NCBI RefSeq assembly: GCF_017309075.1
Contig: NZ_JAEMGS010000008.1
Span: forward strand, 149,930-213,929
DNA from: Motiliproteus sp. SC1-56
Lineage (GTDB): Bacteria > Pseudomonadota > Gammaproteobacteria > Pseudomonadales > Balneatricaceae
Reading direction: 5' to 3'
DNA: 64,000 nt
Below, piece after piece: positions 9,520 to 19,447 of the stretch. Below the pieces are notes generated by a model. It worked only from the letters and a program-made list of their open reading frames with translations. It made no database searches and was not told the DNA's origin. How positions within the stretch are numbered: the first letter of the stretch is position 1; every line of letters starts with the position of its first letter. The translations under genes were made by a program, and so were the position numbers.

Positions 9520-10993
9520 GGCCTCCTCCTCGGGCAGTCAACGCAGCTTCAACCACCTCCACATCGCTGAAGGGGTGACGCACGCCTTCGATTTCCTGAT
9601 AATTTTCATGCCCCTTGCCCGCGACCAGCACGATATCCCCGGGGGCTGCATGGGTCACCGCCAGGGTAATCGCCGCCTCTCGCTCGACCAGGGTGCGGAC
9701 CTTTTTCTCCCCGGATAGGCCAGCGTGCATCTCCTCGAGAATCCGCTCCGGCGCTTCACCGCGCGGATTGTCACTGGTCAGCACCAGGTGATCGGCAAGC
9801 TGCTCGGCCATTGCCGCCATCAGGGGCCGCTTGCCACGATCCCGGTCGCCGCCGCAGCCCACCACACACCAGAGCGCCCCGGGCTGGTGCTCACGCAGGG
9901 CGCGCAGGGCTTTCTCCAGGGCATCGGGGGTGTGGGCGTAATCCACCACCACCAGCGGCGCGCCGGCGCGCTGCAACGGCTGCATTCGCCCCGGCACCCC
10001 TTCAAGCTGCGACAGTGCGGCACCTATGGTTTCCAGCGAATGCCCGCGCCCGGCGAGCACTCCCAGCGTCGCCAGCAGGTTATACAGGTTGAAGCGCCCC
10101 AGCAGGGACGTCTGCAAGTTCAGCTCCCCCCAGGGCGTGGCGATGCGGGCCCGCAGCCCCTGCGCAGACGCTTCGCAGTCCAATGCCCGCAGGGCAGCTT
10201 TGGCGCTGAAGCCATAGCCCAGCACGGGGTAACGCCCTTCCAGCCTTTCAGCCAGCCTGGCACCGAAGGGGTCGTCCAGGTTAATCACCGCCTGGTCAAG
10301 GTCGGAGTCCAGGAACAGGCGCGCCTTGGCCGCCCCGTACTCCTCCATGGTGCCGTGGTAATCCAGGTGATCGCGAGTCAGGTTGGTAAACACGCCCTGG
10401 TCGAATTCAAGGCCCGCGACCCGTCCCTGCTCCAGGGCGTGGGAAGAGACCTCCAGGGTCACCGAGCGCGCTCCCTCGCTACCGAGGGTCGCCAGCATCT
10501 GCTGCAGGCGCAGGCTGTCGGGGGTGGTATGGGTGGTGTCCGCCAGCGCACCGGGAAAGCCGTAACCGTTGGTACCGACCAGGGCAGCCGAGCCTTCCAG
10601 CGCCGTCAATGCGCGGGCGATAAAGTGACTGACCGAGGTCTTGCCATTGGTCCCGGTTACGCCGGTGCAGTAAAGCTGCCGCGAAGGCGCGCCGTAGAAG
10701 CGACTGGCCAGCTCGGCGGTCCGCTCGGCGAGGTCCGGCACCACCAGCAGGGGCAGCACCGGATCAGCCAGCTTGCGATCACAAAGCACGGCTACGGCCC
10801 CGGCCGCAGCGGCCTGGTTAACAAAGGCAGCGCCGTCGTGCCGGGCGCCCTGGCACGCCAGAAAGAGATCGCCGGGTTGAACCCGGCGACTGTCATTGCT
10901 CATCCCCTGTACGGCCAGGGATGCAAGGGGCGCCGACAAATGCAGTTCGGGCAGCAGTTCAGACAGCGGCATTGGAGACGGACAGGGTCGCAT
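9512..10993 (-). CDS. murE: UDP-MurNAc-L-Ala-D-Glu--meso-2,6-diaminopimelate ligase
   Basis: Cytoplasmic Mur ligase that adds the third residue of the stem peptide. The DNPR motif (TSDNPRGEAPERIL) is the family marker for meso-diaminopimelate rather than lysine, as expected in a Gram-negative. Other signatures are GTNGKTSVSHF (ATP loop), TTPDSLRLQQML and TRDHLDYHGTM, whose lysine-bearing follow-on is AAKARLF. The 493-residue call starts at 10993, 1 base from the ftsI stop; an ATG seven codons later (10972, MPLSELLP) fits other family members equally well. Confidence 0.96.
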   Translation of the reverse strand: MRPCPSPMPLSELLPELHLSAPLASLAVQGMSNDSRRVQPGDLFLACQGARHDGAAFVNQAAAAGAVAVLCDRKLADPVLPLLVVPDLAERTAELASRFYGAPSRQLYCTGVTGTNGKTSVSHFIARALTALEGSAALVGTNGYGFPGALADTTHTTPDSLRLQQMLATLGSEGARSVTLEVSSHALEQGRVAGLEFDQGVFTNLTRDHLDYHGTMEEYGAAKARLFLDSDLDQAVINLDDPFGARLAERLEGRYPVLGYGFSAKAALRALDCEASAQGLRARIATPWGELNLQTSLLGRFNLYNLLATLGVLAGRGHSLETIGAALSQLEGVPGRMQPLQRAGAPLVVVDYAHTPDALEKALRALREHQPGALWCVVGCGGDRDRGKRPLMAAMAEQLADHLVLTSDNPRGEAPERILEEMHAGLSGEKKVRTLVEREAAITLAVTHAAPGDIVLVAGKGHENYQEIEGVRHPFSDVEVVEAALTARGGGRA

Positions 10994-10994
10994 G

Positions 10995-12689
10995 TCAGTT
11001 CCTCGCCAGTTGCTGTTCGAGGGGCTGGGGCAGCTTGTCAGGCGCCACGTTCATCAACCGCAACGTTCCGGCCATGACCCGGGAAAAAACCGGTGCCGCC
11101 ACCTCTCCACCATAATATTCCTGTCCCTGCGGTTCGTCGATCATTACGACGGCCACGTAACGGGGATCCGCCACCGGCGCCACGCCGGCAAACACGGCGA
11201 TATACTGGTCGTCTTCGTAGCCCTCGCTGCCGACCTTATGCACCGTTCCGGTCTTGCCGGCAACCCGGAAGGCCGGCACCTGGGCGCGCCGGCCGGTGCC
11301 GCCCTGGTGCGTCACCGTCTCCATCATGGTCAAAACCTGTCGCGCCACGTGCTCGGGCATGATGCGCTCGGCCGGCTCTGGCTCGTCAAGGCGCAGCAGG
11401 CTCAACGGACGCTTGAGCCCACCGGAGGCGATGCTCAGGTAAGCCTGTGCAAGCTGCAGGGGCGTAACAGCCAGGCCATAGCCGTAGGACATGGCGGCGC
11501 GTTCCACCACCCGACGCGCGGAGTAGTGGGGCAAGGTGCCGACCCGTTCCCCCGGGAAGCCAATGCCCGTGGCCTGGCCGAGCCCGGCGTTATAGAACAT
11601 GTTGCGCACGGCGCCGGCATCGATACTGAGCGCCAGCTTGGTGGCCCCCACGTTGCTTGATTTGGTGATGATGTGGGTCACATCCAGCACCCCGTAGTTA
11701 CGGTGATCCCGGATGGTGCGGTTTTTCACCCGGATATAACCCGGCCGCGTGTCCACCTGGCTGGCGGGGTTGTATTTGCCACTGGCCAGCGCCGCGGCCA
11801 CGGTGAGCGGTTTAACTGTCGAGCCCGGCTCGAAGGTATCGGTGGTGGCGCGGTTGCGGAGGTGTGCCACCTTGAGCCGGGAGCGGTCATTGGGGTTGTA
11901 GGAGGGCTGGTTAACCATCGCCAGCACCTCGCCGGTCTGCACATCCAGCACCACCGCCGAGCCCGACTTGGCTTTGTGCTGCTGCACCGCCGCCTTCAGC
12001 TCCCGGTAGGCCAGGTACTGAACCCGCAGATCGATGCTCAGGTGCAGTTCCTGGCCCGGGCGCGCTTCGCTGAGCAGCTGAATATCCTTGATGGTGCGCC
12101 CCAGGCGGTCGCGCAGTACGCGCTTACGCCCCGGCTCGCCGCGCAGCCAGTCGTTAAAGGCCAGTTCCAGCCCTTCCTGGCCTTCACCGTCGATGTTGGT
12201 AAAGCCCACCAGGTGGGTCGCCACTTCGGCGGCGGGGTAATAGCGTTTGTAGTCGCTCTCGCTGTAGAGCCCCTCCAGGTCCAGCGAAAGCACCCGGCGC
12301 GCCTCCTGGGGCGTCAGGTGGCGCTGCAGATAAAGGAAGCGCTTGCCGCGGTTGGCTTCAACCAGACGGCGGATTTTAGCGTAAGGCATCTCGAGCAGGG
12401 CAGCCAGCTTGTCGACACCCGGCTGCGCGGGGTCAAAATCCCGGGGGTCCACCCAGATGCTCTCCACCGGCGCACTGACCGCCAGGGGCTCGCCGTTGCG
12501 GTCCAGAATCATGCCGCGATGGGCCGGGATACTGCTTACCCGCAGACTGCGGGCGTCGCCCTGCCCCTGCAGGAATTCATCGTCCAGCAGGTGCAGATAG
12601 AGGATGCGCGCCACCACCACACCGGTCAGTGCCACCAGCACCAACAGGACCAGACGGAAGCGCCATGTGTAGACCGGCATTTCGCTCAC
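10995..12689 (-). CDS. ftsI: Septal peptidoglycan transpeptidase FtsI (PBP3)
   Basis: Class B penicillin-binding protein that cross-links septal peptidoglycan; partner of FtsW. The 564-residue product has an N-terminal membrane anchor (about 10-32), the pedestal domain from RGMILDRNGEPLAVS (58-72), and a transpeptidase domain with all three active-site motifs: S290-T-V-K293, S344-S-N346 and K479-T-G-T482. The start overlaps the ftsL stop by 4 bases. Confidence 0.97.
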   Translation of the reverse strand: MSEMPVYTWRFRLVLLVLVALTGVVVARILYLHLLDDEFLQGQGDARSLRVSSIPAHRGMILDRNGEPLAVSAPVESIWVDPRDFDPAQPGVDKLAALLEMPYAKIRRLVEANRGKRFLYLQRHLTPQEARRVLSLDLEGLYSESDYKRYYPAAEVATHLVGFTNIDGEGQEGLELAFNDWLRGEPGRKRVLRDRLGRTIKDIQLLSEARPGQELHLSIDLRVQYLAYRELKAAVQQHKAKSGSAVVLDVQTGEVLAMVNQPSYNPNDRSRLKVAHLRNRATTDTFEPGSTVKPLTVAAALASGKYNPASQVDTRPGYIRVKNRTIRDHRNYGVLDVTHIITKSSNVGATKLALSIDAGAVRNMFYNAGLGQATGIGFPGERVGTLPHYSARRVVERAAMSYGYGLAVTPLQLAQAYLSIASGGLKRPLSLLRLDEPEPAERIMPEHVARQVLTMMETVTHQGGTGRRAQVPAFRVAGKTGTVHKVGSEGYEDDQYIAVFAGVAPVADPRYVAVVMIDEPQGQEYYGGEVAAPVFSRVMAGTLRLMNVAPDKLPQPLEQQLARN

Positions 12690-13009
12690 GGATTAACCAC
12701 CACGATCGATTCAGGCGACGGCACGTGCATGTCCAGCTTTTCACTCACGACTTGTTCAATTCGACTGTGGGAAGCCAGGGCGCTTTGCTCCAGCAAAAGC
12801 TGCCCCCACTCCACCTGCAACTGGTTGCGAACCTGAAACAACTGCTGCTGCTCGTTGAACAGCTGGCGGTAAAGATAAGCGCTGTAGATCACACCCAATG
12901 CACTCAACACAACAAAAACAGCGAGCAGGGCAGACGCCCCGGCCATCCAGGAACGCCCCCCTTCAATGCCCTGCTCCGCTGTTGAACTGGTTGACTGCTT
13001 GGCCATCAT
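12686..13009 (-). CDS. ftsL: Cell division protein FtsL
   Basis: Small bitopic divisome protein that forms a complex with FtsB and FtsQ and activates FtsWI. The 107-residue product has one membrane helix (about 22-46) followed by a leucine-rich coiled-coil segment (RQLFNEQQQLFQVRNQLQVE) and the family tail LLEQSALASHSRIEQVVSEKL. It is weakly conserved in sequence, so identity rests on topology, size and the fixed place between rsmH and ftsI. Two adjacent ATG codons (13009, 13006) can serve as start. Confidence 0.92.
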   Translation of the reverse strand: MMAKQSTSSTAEQGIEGGRSWMAGASALLAVFVVLSALGVIYSAYLYRQLFNEQQQLFQVRNQLQVEWGQLLLEQSALASHSRIEQVVSEKLDMHVPSPESIVVVNP

Positions 13010-13018
13010 CCACTCCGA

Positions 13019-13954
13019 TCAGGCAATCTTCTCAGCGACCCGCATAATGGCGCTGCGCGAGCGCACGTTGCCCGCCACTTCGCCTTCAGTCGCTTTAACC
13101 GGCTTGCCCAGCGACTTAAGCCGCTGGTTCAGCATGGATTGAGGAACCGGCAAACCCGGGGGTACTTCTTCACCGCGCACGTGCTTGCGTATAAAGCGCT
13201 TGACGATCCGATCCTCCAACGAGTGAAAGCTGATGACCACCAGGCGCCCTCCCACCTTGAGCACCTCCAACGCCTGATCCAGGCAGGCCGTCAGATCATC
13301 AAGTTCCCGGTTGATATGGATACGAATTGCCTGAAACGCCCGAGTTGCCGGGTGTTTACCCTTTTCCCACTTAGGATTCGCCTTGGCCACGATCTCGGCC
13401 AGCTGGCGTGTGGTTTCAATCGGCGCCTGCTGGCGCTCGCTGACGATGGCGCGAGCCATACGCCGGCTAAAGCGCTCTTCCCCCAACGTGAACAGCACGT
13501 CAGCGATCTCCTTTTCACCGGCACGGGCCAGCCACTCGGCGGCGCTCTCCCCCACCTCGGGGTTCATGCGCATATCCAGAGGGCCGTCATTGAGAAAGCT
13601 GAAACCGCGCTCGGGATTGTCCAGCTGCGGCGAGGAAACCCCCAAGTCCAGCATGACCCCGTCGACCTGGCCCAGCAGGCCGCGTGCGGCCACCAGCTGT
13701 TCCATTTCGGCAAAAGAGCCGTGAGCGATGCTGAAGCGAGCATCCTCGCCGGCGAGCTTACGCCCCTCGAGCACCGCATCAGGATCCTTGTCGATCCCCA
13801 GCAGTGCCCCCTCTCGCCCCAGTTGCGACAGGAGCAGGCGCGAGTGACCACCACGACCAAAAGTGCCGTCGATATAGAAACCGTCCGGGTCCACCAGGAC
13901 CTGCTCGACCGCCTCCTGCAACAGCACCGTGATGTGATTGAACGCCTCGCTCAT
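13019..13954 (-). CDS. rsmH: 16S rRNA (cytosine(1402)-N(4))-methyltransferase RsmH
   Basis: SAM-dependent methyltransferase acting on C1402 of 16S rRNA in the ribosomal P site. I place the start at the ATG at 13954 ([20 protein letters not shown]), 10 bases after the mraZ stop; a longer reading frame upstream lies inside mraZ and has no family similarity. The 311-residue product shows the SAM loop [14 protein letters not shown], the [18 protein letters not shown] motif and [14 protein letters not shown], all typical of RsmH. Confidence 0.96.
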   Translation of the reverse strand: MSEAFNHITVLLQEAVEQVLVDPDGFYIDGTFGRGGHSRLLLSQLGREGALLGIDKDPDAVLEGRKLAGEDARFSIAHGSFAEMEQLVAARGLLGQVDGVMLDLGVSSPQLDNPERGFSFLNDGPLDMRMNPEVGESAAEWLARAGEKEIADVLFTLGEERFSRRMARAIVSERQQAPIETTRQLAEIVAKANPKWEKGKHPATRAFQAIRIHINRELDDLTACLDQALEVLKVGGRLVVISFHSLEDRIVKRFIRKHVRGEEVPPGLPVPQSMLNQRLKSLGKPVKATEGEVAGNVRSRSAIMRVAEKIA

Positions 13955-13964
13955 CGGGACCGTC

Positions 13965-14417
13965 CTAAAGTGACAATGTCTGAAGCTCTTCCGGCATCGC
14001 CCCCGCTTCCGCCTCGTCCAGGTAGGCATCGCGGGTCTCGATCCACAGAGCTTCACTCCAGATCTCAAACTTGCGCCCCTGCCCGAGGAGCACCACTTTT
14101 TTGTCCAGCTCCGCGTATTCGCGCAGCGGCGCCGGCAGCAGCAGCCGCCCGTTGCCGTCCATCTCCAGGTCCGTCGCGTGGCCGATCAGCAAGCGTTGAA
14201 TCCGGCGCGTAGTGGCGTTGAAACTGGACAGGGCCTCGATTTTTTCCTGAATCACCTCCCACTCGGGGAGGGTATAAAGCAGCAGGCACTTGGCCTCGGT
14301 GTCAATGGTCGCAACCATCTGGCCGGCACAACTGCTGCTGATTCGCTCACGGTAGCGGGTGGGCATCGCCATGCGCCCCTTGGCATCGAGATTGATGGGA
14401 TTGACCCCTCGAAACAT
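13965..14417 (-). CDS. mraZ: Transcriptional regulator MraZ
   Basis: AbrB-like double-psi-barrel DNA-binding protein that represses its own dcw operon. The 150-residue product starts [21 protein letters not shown] and contains the second half-repeat [19 protein letters not shown]; the two DxxGRxxxP elements are the family hallmark. It is the promoter-proximal gene of the dcw cluster. Its likely binding repeats lie directly upstream. Confidence 0.96.
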   Translation of the reverse strand: MFRGVNPINLDAKGRMAMPTRYRERISSSCAGQMVATIDTEAKCLLLYTLPEWEVIQEKIEALSSFNATTRRIQRLLIGHATDLEMDGNGRLLLPAPLREYAELDKKVVLLGQGRKFEIWSEALWIETRDAYLDEAEAGAMPEELQTLSL

Positions 14418-14435
14418 TGCCGCCGCTTCCCCAAA

Positions 14436-14501
14436 AAACCACTTTTACCCACTTTTGCCCACTATAGCACACCTGAAAACCAAGACTACCACTTTTACCC
14501 A
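14436..14501 (-). promoter_or_regulatory. MraZ-box repeats and dcw promoter region
   Basis: Read on the minus strand, the mraZ leader carries TGGGC-AAAAG-TGGGT-AAAAG-TGGTT. These are three TGGGN-type boxes at exactly 10-bp spacing (14458-14461, 14448-14451 and 14439-14441). Three TGGGN repeats separated by 5 bases are the known MraZ operator of E. coli. A second partial set, TGGGT-AAAAG-TGG, lies at 14489-14501. A -10-like TATAGT at 14466-14461 sits between the sets; I see no convincing -35. The layout would place MraZ on both sides of the start site. Confidence 0.75.
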
Positions 14502-14520
14502 CCCTCAGCGGGCGCGCAAA

Positions 14521-14715
14521 GCCACAGGCCACGGGGTTATTAGCCACATGCATGAGGTTCAAAAAGAAAACGACTGCAGCGCTGATCCATGTCATAAAAA
14601 TCAACGATATGAGCACAAGGGCGAGAAAACGGCCGCCGAGATGAGCGGACCTGAACGTGAAAACAACTTAAGTAGCGCGCAACAAACTGGGCACACCAAA
14701 GAAAAGTGGGAATGG
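14521..14715. other. Intergenic stretch between mraZ leader and rnpB
   Basis: About 195 bases that are visibly richer in A and T than the flanking genes. Reading frames here overlap the RNase P RNA or the mraZ control region and have no recognisable domain. I see no clear hairpin-plus-T-run terminator for rnpB, and no gene. Confidence 0.5.
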
Positions 14716-14720
14716 GAGGT

Positions 14721-15085
<365 letters not shown>

Positions 15086-15091
15086 GCGCGA

Positions 15092-15120
15092 ATGTTACGC
15101 CCAAGCCTCACCCGTTACAA
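15092..15120 (-). promoter_or_regulatory. Sigma-70 promoter of rnpB
   Basis: On the minus strand TTGTAA (15120-15115) is followed after exactly 17 bases by TAACAT (15097-15092). The expected start site about 7 bases further on falls at 15085, which is the first base of the P1 helix. It sits in the short gap behind the rsmI stop. Confidence 0.75.
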
Positions 15121-15127
15121 GCCGTAC

Positions 15128-15964
15128 CTAGCCCTGCTCCTTCCAGGCCAGCGCCTGTTGATACAGCGGCTTCTTGCGCGCTCCGGTGATGGACGCAGTC
15201 AGGGCGGCGGCCTGCTTCAGGGGCAGCTCGGCCAGCAGTATCTTCAGAACCCGAAGCGACTCGTCATCAAGGGCACCGCGTTCGGCTTCGGGCGCCCCCT
15301 CCACCACCAGCACGAACTCGCCGCGCCGCTGGTTGGCGTCCTCATCCATCCAGGCCAGCAGCTCGCCCACCGGCGCCCCCCGAATGGTCTCGAAGGTCTT
15401 GGTTAACTCCCGGGCAATGACCAGGTAGCGATCGTCCCCAAAACAGTCGCGAATCGCCTCAAGCGCATCCCGAATGCGATGCGGAGACTCGTAAAACACC
15501 AGCGTACGGGTCTCCGCCGCCAGCGCTTCCAACCGCGCCAGCCGCGCCTGCGGTTTGGCAGGCAGAAAACCCTCGAACACAAAGCGGTCGGTGGCCACCC
15601 CCGAGGCGCTCAGGGCCGCCACCAGCGCACAGGCGCCCGGCACCGGCACCACCGTCACACCCGCCTCGCGGGCCGCCCTCACCAGGTGAAAACCGGGATC
15701 CGATATCAGCGGGGTGCCGGCATCGGAGATGAGGGCGATGTTTTCTCCCTCCAGCAAACGCTGTACTATTCTATCGGCCTGAGTTCGCTCATTATGGTCA
15801 TGCACCGCCCACATAGGGGTTTCAATGCCGAAATGGTTCAGCAAGCGACCACTGTGACGGGTGTCTTCAGCGGCGATCAGGTCCGCCGCGCGCAACACAT
15901 CCAGCGCCCGCGGGGTCATGTCGCCCAGGTTGCCGATGGGCGTAGAAACGATATAAAGACTCAT
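15128..15964 (-). CDS. rsmI: 16S rRNA (cytidine(1402)-2'-O)-methyltransferase RsmI
   Basis: SAM-dependent tetrapyrrole-methylase-fold enzyme that 2'-O-methylates C1402 of 16S rRNA, the same nucleotide methylated by RsmH. The 278-residue product opens with [19 protein letters not shown] and shows [31 protein letters not shown] and [18 protein letters not shown], the standard RsmI motifs. It is divergent from lpoA with only 50 bases between the two starts and upstream of rnpB on the same strand. Confidence 0.96.
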   Translation of the reverse strand: MSLYIVSTPIGNLGDMTPRALDVLRAADLIAAEDTRHSGRLLNHFGIETPMWAVHDHNERTQADRIVQRLLEGENIALISDAGTPLISDPGFHLVRAAREAGVTVVPVPGACALVAALSASGVATDRFVFEGFLPAKPQARLARLEALAAETRTLVFYESPHRIRDALEAIRDCFGDDRYLVIARELTKTFETIRGAPVGELLAWMDEDANQRRGEFVLVVEGAPEAERGALDDESLRVLKILLAELPLKQAAALTASITGARKKPLYQQALAWKEQG

Positions 15965-16014
15965 AAGGCTACAGATCCATCATCAAGCGCATTTTACAGG
16001 CACGTATCGATTCG

Positions 16015-17832
16015 ATGAGCACCCTCCGCCGCCCGCTGCTAATTGGCTCCGCGCTCTTTCTGCTTTTTATCCAGGGCTGTACCACGGCGCCACCCTCCCC
16101 TGAACCGGTGCCCGCCGAGACGCCGGGACAAGCACTGAGCGAAATCGAACAACTGTTACTGCAGGCTGAAACCAGCACCCCGCTGGCCCGGGCGGAGTAT
16201 ACACTACTGGCCGCCGAGCGCCTCGCCGAAGAAGGCAGCTACACGCGCGCCTCCCGCGTGCTGGAGGGGCTCAACCCCATGTATCTCAATGATACCCAGC
16301 ACCAGCGTTTAAACTTGCTGCGCGCGGAGCTGGCGCTGGCCAACGACGACCCCGAGGCCGCGCAGCGCTGGCTGGACCAGGTGCGCGCCGAGACGCTGAG
16401 TGAAGCACTCTATCAACGCTGGGCAGCGCTCCGCACCCAGACCCAGCTCCAGATCGGCGACGCCTCAACCGCGCTGAAAGCGCTGATCGCCCAGAGCGCC
16501 GGGCTAACCGAGGCCCAGCAGGCCGAGCTGCATCCGCAAATCTGGGCCGCCGTTCAAGGGCTCGACGATGAGACCCTGAAGAACCTGGCCGCCGATCCGA
16601 GCAACGACTACCTGTTACAAGGCTGGCTCGACCTGGGCCTGGTGACCCGACAGGGAGACCGCGACATACAGGCGCGCAACCAGGCCCTGGAAAACTGGTT
16701 GACCCTGTGGAACCTGCATCCCGCCGCAACGACGCTGCCGCCGCAACTGGAGCAGCTGCGCCGCCTCCGCCCCGACGGGATCACCCACCTCGCCGTACTC
16801 CTCCCCCAGAGCGGACGCCTGGCCACACCGGCCCGCGCCGTGGTCGAAGGCATTATGGCGGCCCATTACCAGCGTCGGGAGGAAGGCCGCCCGTTGCCAC
16901 GCCTGAGCTTTTATGACAGCCAGGCGATCGACGATCTGGCCGCCTTTTACCAGAGCGCCCAGGGAGCCGGCGTCGAGCTGGTGATCGGCCCCCTCGACAA
17001 AGAGCTGATGAGTCAGCTGATTCCCAAGACCATCATGCCCATCCCCACCCTGGCGCTCAATTATGCCGAGCAGGACACGGGAGCCCTCGATCTTTACCAA
17101 CTGGGACTGAGCGGCGAGGACGAGGCCCGCCAGGCGGCGCGCCGGGCTTGGAACGACGGTCACCGCATCGCCCTGAGCCTGACTCCGGACACCGACTGGG
17201 GCCGCCGTATCGCGGACGCCTTTGAGCAGCAGTGGCGCCTGCTCGGAGGAACCCTGGCCGCCGAGGAGCGCTTCGCCGGGAACGACTTCTCGGAGAAGGT
17301 CAGCCGGCTACTGAGCGTCGACCGCAGCGAGACCCGCGCCCAGACCCTGCTGCAGATGGTCACCGAGCCCTTTGAATTCGAAACCCGCCGACGCCAGGAT
17401 GCCGACTTTCTGTTCCTGAGCGCCCTGATCGCTGAGGCCCGCCAGATCAAACCCACCCTGGCCTTCCATTACGCCGGGCGCCTGCCGGTCTACGCCACCT
17501 CCCACGTCTTCGACGGCGAGCCTGCTCCCCTCAAAAACCAGGACCTGGACGGCATCCGCTTTGCCGATACGCCCTGGATCCTGAACAACGACAACCCGCT
17601 GCGCGCCTCGCTACTGCGGCACCGGGACAACGCCCGCAGCCGCTTTGGCAAGCTTTACGCCCTTGGCGCCGACGCCTACCGAGTCGCCCCCTACCTCAAC
17701 CAGCTGCAGGCCCTGCCGGACAGCTACCTACAGGGGCAGACCGGGCGACTGCAGGTCGACCCCCAGGGGCGCCTCAGCCGGGAGCTGGACTGGGCCCTGT
17801 TCCGCGACGGGAAGGTGCGGAGACTCAATTGA
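16015..17832 (+). CDS. lpoA: Outer-membrane lipoprotein activator of PBP1A (LpoA/LppC family)
   Basis: Lipoprotein that reaches from the outer membrane to activate the peptidoglycan synthase PBP1A. The 605-residue product has a lipoprotein signal ending LFIQGC with the lipidated cysteine at C22. A helical TPR-like N-terminal half (about 40-240) is followed by a periplasmic-binding-protein-like domain starting THLAVLLPQSGRLATPARAVVEGI. This two-part layout and the position next to rsmI and yraN are those of E. coli LpoA. Confidence 0.93.
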   Translation: MSTLRRPLLIGSALFLLFIQGCTTAPPSPEPVPAETPGQALSEIEQLLLQAETSTPLARAEYTLLAAERLAEEGSYTRASRVLEGLNPMYLNDTQHQRLNLLRAELALANDDPEAAQRWLDQVRAETLSEALYQRWAALRTQTQLQIGDASTALKALIAQSAGLTEAQQAELHPQIWAAVQGLDDETLKNLAADPSNDYLLQGWLDLGLVTRQGDRDIQARNQALENWLTLWNLHPAATTLPPQLEQLRRLRPDGITHLAVLLPQSGRLATPARAVVEGIMAAHYQRREEGRPLPRLSFYDSQAIDDLAAFYQSAQGAGVELVIGPLDKELMSQLIPKTIMPIPTLALNYAEQDTGALDLYQLGLSGEDEARQAARRAWNDGHRIALSLTPDTDWGRRIADAFEQQWRLLGGTLAAEERFAGNDFSEKVSRLLSVDRSETRAQTLLQMVTEPFEFETRRRQDADFLFLSALIAEARQIKPTLAFHYAGRLPVYATSHVFDGEPAPLKNQDLDGIRFADTPWILNNDNPLRASLLRHRDNARSRFGKLYALGADAYRVAPYLNQLQALPDSYLQGQTGRLQVDPQGRLSRELDWALFRDGKVRRLN

Positions 17833-18185
17833 GCATCACCCGCGGCGCGGAGGTGGAAGCACAGGCGCTGGCCTTTCTGGAACGGCAGGGTGCCCGGCTG
17901 GTCAGCCGCAATTACCGGGCCCGGGGCGGCGAGATCGACCTCATCGTCATCCTCGAACAGGTACTCGTGTTCGTCGAGGTGCGGTTTCGAAGCAATTCGC
18001 GCTATGACAACGCAGCCGAGTCTGTGGACTACCGCAAGCAACAGCGACTGGCGCTCACCGCCCAGCGCTTCTTACAGGACCGCCCCGACCTTCAGGACAC
18101 CCCCTGCCGCTTCGATGTATTGGCTTGCCACCCGGAGGCCGGTAAAGTGCAGACTCACTGGATAATCGACGCCTTCCAACCCTGA
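17829..18185 (+). CDS. yraN: YraN family (UPF0102) endonuclease-like protein
   Basis: Small protein of the restriction-endonuclease-like fold; biochemical role not established. The start is TTG at 17829, overlapping the lpoA stop by 4 bases. The 118-residue product carries RNYRARGGEIDLIVI and VFVEVRFRSN, the conserved E-I-D and E-V-[KR] elements of the nuclease-like core. The usual K of EVK is R here, as in many members. Confidence 0.92.
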   Translation: MSITRGAEVEAQALAFLERQGARLVSRNYRARGGEIDLIVILEQVLVFVEVRFRSNSRYDNAAESVDYRKQQRLALTAQRFLQDRPDLQDTPCRFDVLACHPEAGKVQTHWIIDAFQP

Positions 18186-18199
18186 ACTTTGGAAAACCG

Positions 18200-18793
18200 A
18201 TGGAACTGCAAGACCGCATTATTGACCACTTTCACCAGAGCCTGGACCTCAAAGCCCACTGTATCGAGGAGTTCGGCCCTACCATCGAGGACGCCGGTCT
18301 GCTGCTCTTTCGCTGCCTGGTTTCAGAGAACAAAATCCTCTGCTGTGGCAACGGCAGCTCCGCCGCCCTCGCCCAGCTGTTCTCCTCCCTGATGCTCAAC
18401 CGCTACCGGCAGGAGCGGCCAGGTCTTCCCGCCATGGCCCTCAACGGCGACAGCACCACCCTCAGCGCCATCGCCGAGGACGGCAGCTTCAGCGAAATCT
18501 ATTCCAAACAGATCCGAGCCCTGGGACAGCCCGGCGATGTGCTGCTGGCCCTCTCCCCGACCGGGCGCGCGGCCAGCCTGGTCCAGGCCGTCCAGGCGGC
18601 CCACGACCGGGAGATGACGGTCATCGCCCTGAGCGGAGACGACGGCGGCGGCATGACGGCCCTTCTCAACCCGGAGGACATCGAAATTTGCATCGACTCC
18701 CCTTCACCGGCCCTGGTCCATGAGGTACATTTGCTGATCATTCACGCCCTGTGCGACCTGATTGAATTCCAACTTTTTGGCGGTATCGATTGA
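18200..18793 (+). CDS. diaA: SIS-domain DnaA initiator-associating protein DiaA
   Basis: Tetrameric SIS-domain protein that binds DnaA and promotes initiation at oriC; the same family includes phosphoheptose isomerase GmhA. The 197-residue product begins with a helical segment ERIIDHFHQSL-like (QDRIIDHFHQSLDLKA) and has the SIS core ILCCGNGSSAALAQLFSSLML and GDVLLALSPTGRAASLVQAV. Assignment to DiaA over GmhA rests on its place between yraN and dolP, the order seen in E. coli. The stop shares one base with the dolP start. Confidence 0.88.
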   Translation: MELQDRIIDHFHQSLDLKAHCIEEFGPTIEDAGLLLFRCLVSENKILCCGNGSSAALAQLFSSLMLNRYRQERPGLPAMALNGDSTTLSAIAEDGSFSEIYSKQIRALGQPGDVLLALSPTGRAASLVQAVQAAHDREMTVIALSGDDGGGMTALLNPEDIEICIDSPSPALVHEVHLLIIHALCDLIEFQLFGGID

Positions 18794-19362
18794 TGAAATT
18801 CCCTTTAATTCTCGCAACGGCAGCCTGCCTGGTGCTCAGCGGCTGCGCCCAAGTTCTCACGGCAACCACCGAAGAACCCATTAAGGAAGACCCCACCCGG
18901 CGAACCACCGGCGCGCTCATCGACGACGAGCTGGTTGAGATCAAAGCCCTGGTCAACCTGGCCAAGGCCTCGCCGTCTCTGGAAAACGCGCACATTTCCG
19001 CCGTCAGCTTCAACGGCATCATGTTATTGGTAGGCCAGGTTCCCGACGCCCAGAGCCGCAAGCTTGCCGAGCAGGTGGTCAGCAAGCTGCACAAGATCCG
19101 CACGGTTCACAACGAGCTGGAGGTGGCCGGCCCCACCTCACAACTGGTGCGCACCAACGACACCTGGCTCACCGGCAAGATCAAGACCGCCATGCTGGCC
19201 GACCGAGGCATTGAAGGCAGCCGCCTTAAGGTCGTGACCGAGAACGGCGTGGTCTACCTGATGGGACTGACCACGCAGCGCGAGGCCGAACGCGCCGTTA
19301 ACCTGGCCCGCCAGACCCAGGGGGTACAGAAAGTAGTGAAAATCTTCGAATACATTCGCTAA
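18793..19362 (+). CDS. dolP: BON-domain outer-membrane lipoprotein DolP (YraP)
   Basis: Outer-membrane lipoprotein with two BON domains, known in E. coli to bind anionic lipids near the BAM complex and division site. The 190-residue frame (189 from the ATG at 18793) has a lipobox LVLSGC with C18. BON1 runs about residues 42-110 (LVEIKALVNLAKASP...GIMLLVGQVPD) and BON2 about 118-187 (WLTGKIKTAMLADRGIEGSRLKVVTENGVVYLMG). Last gene of the lpoA run, followed by a terminator. Confidence 0.93.
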   Translation: MKFPLILATAACLVLSGCAQVLTATTEEPIKEDPTRRTTGALIDDELVEIKALVNLAKASPSLENAHISAVSFNGIMLLVGQVPDAQSRKLAEQVVSKLHKIRTVHNELEVAGPTSQLVRTNDTWLTGKIKTAMLADRGIEGSRLKVVTENGVVYLMGLTTQREAERAVNLARQTQGVQKVVKIFEYIR

Positions 19363-19382
19363 CCCCCCCTTCAGCCCGATAC

Positions 19383-19419
19383 AAAAAGGCCGCCTTGGAT
19401 TACCAACGCGGCCTTTTTT
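19383..19419. terminator. Bidirectional terminator between dolP and sspB
   Basis: GGCCGC (19388-19393) pairs with GCGGCC (19408-19413). The stem is flanked by an A-run on the left and a T-run on the right, so it can end both the plus-strand dolP transcript and the minus-strand sspB transcript. Confidence 0.85.
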
Positions 19420-19447
19420 ACAACCTTCTTACCACCGAGATTCAGCG

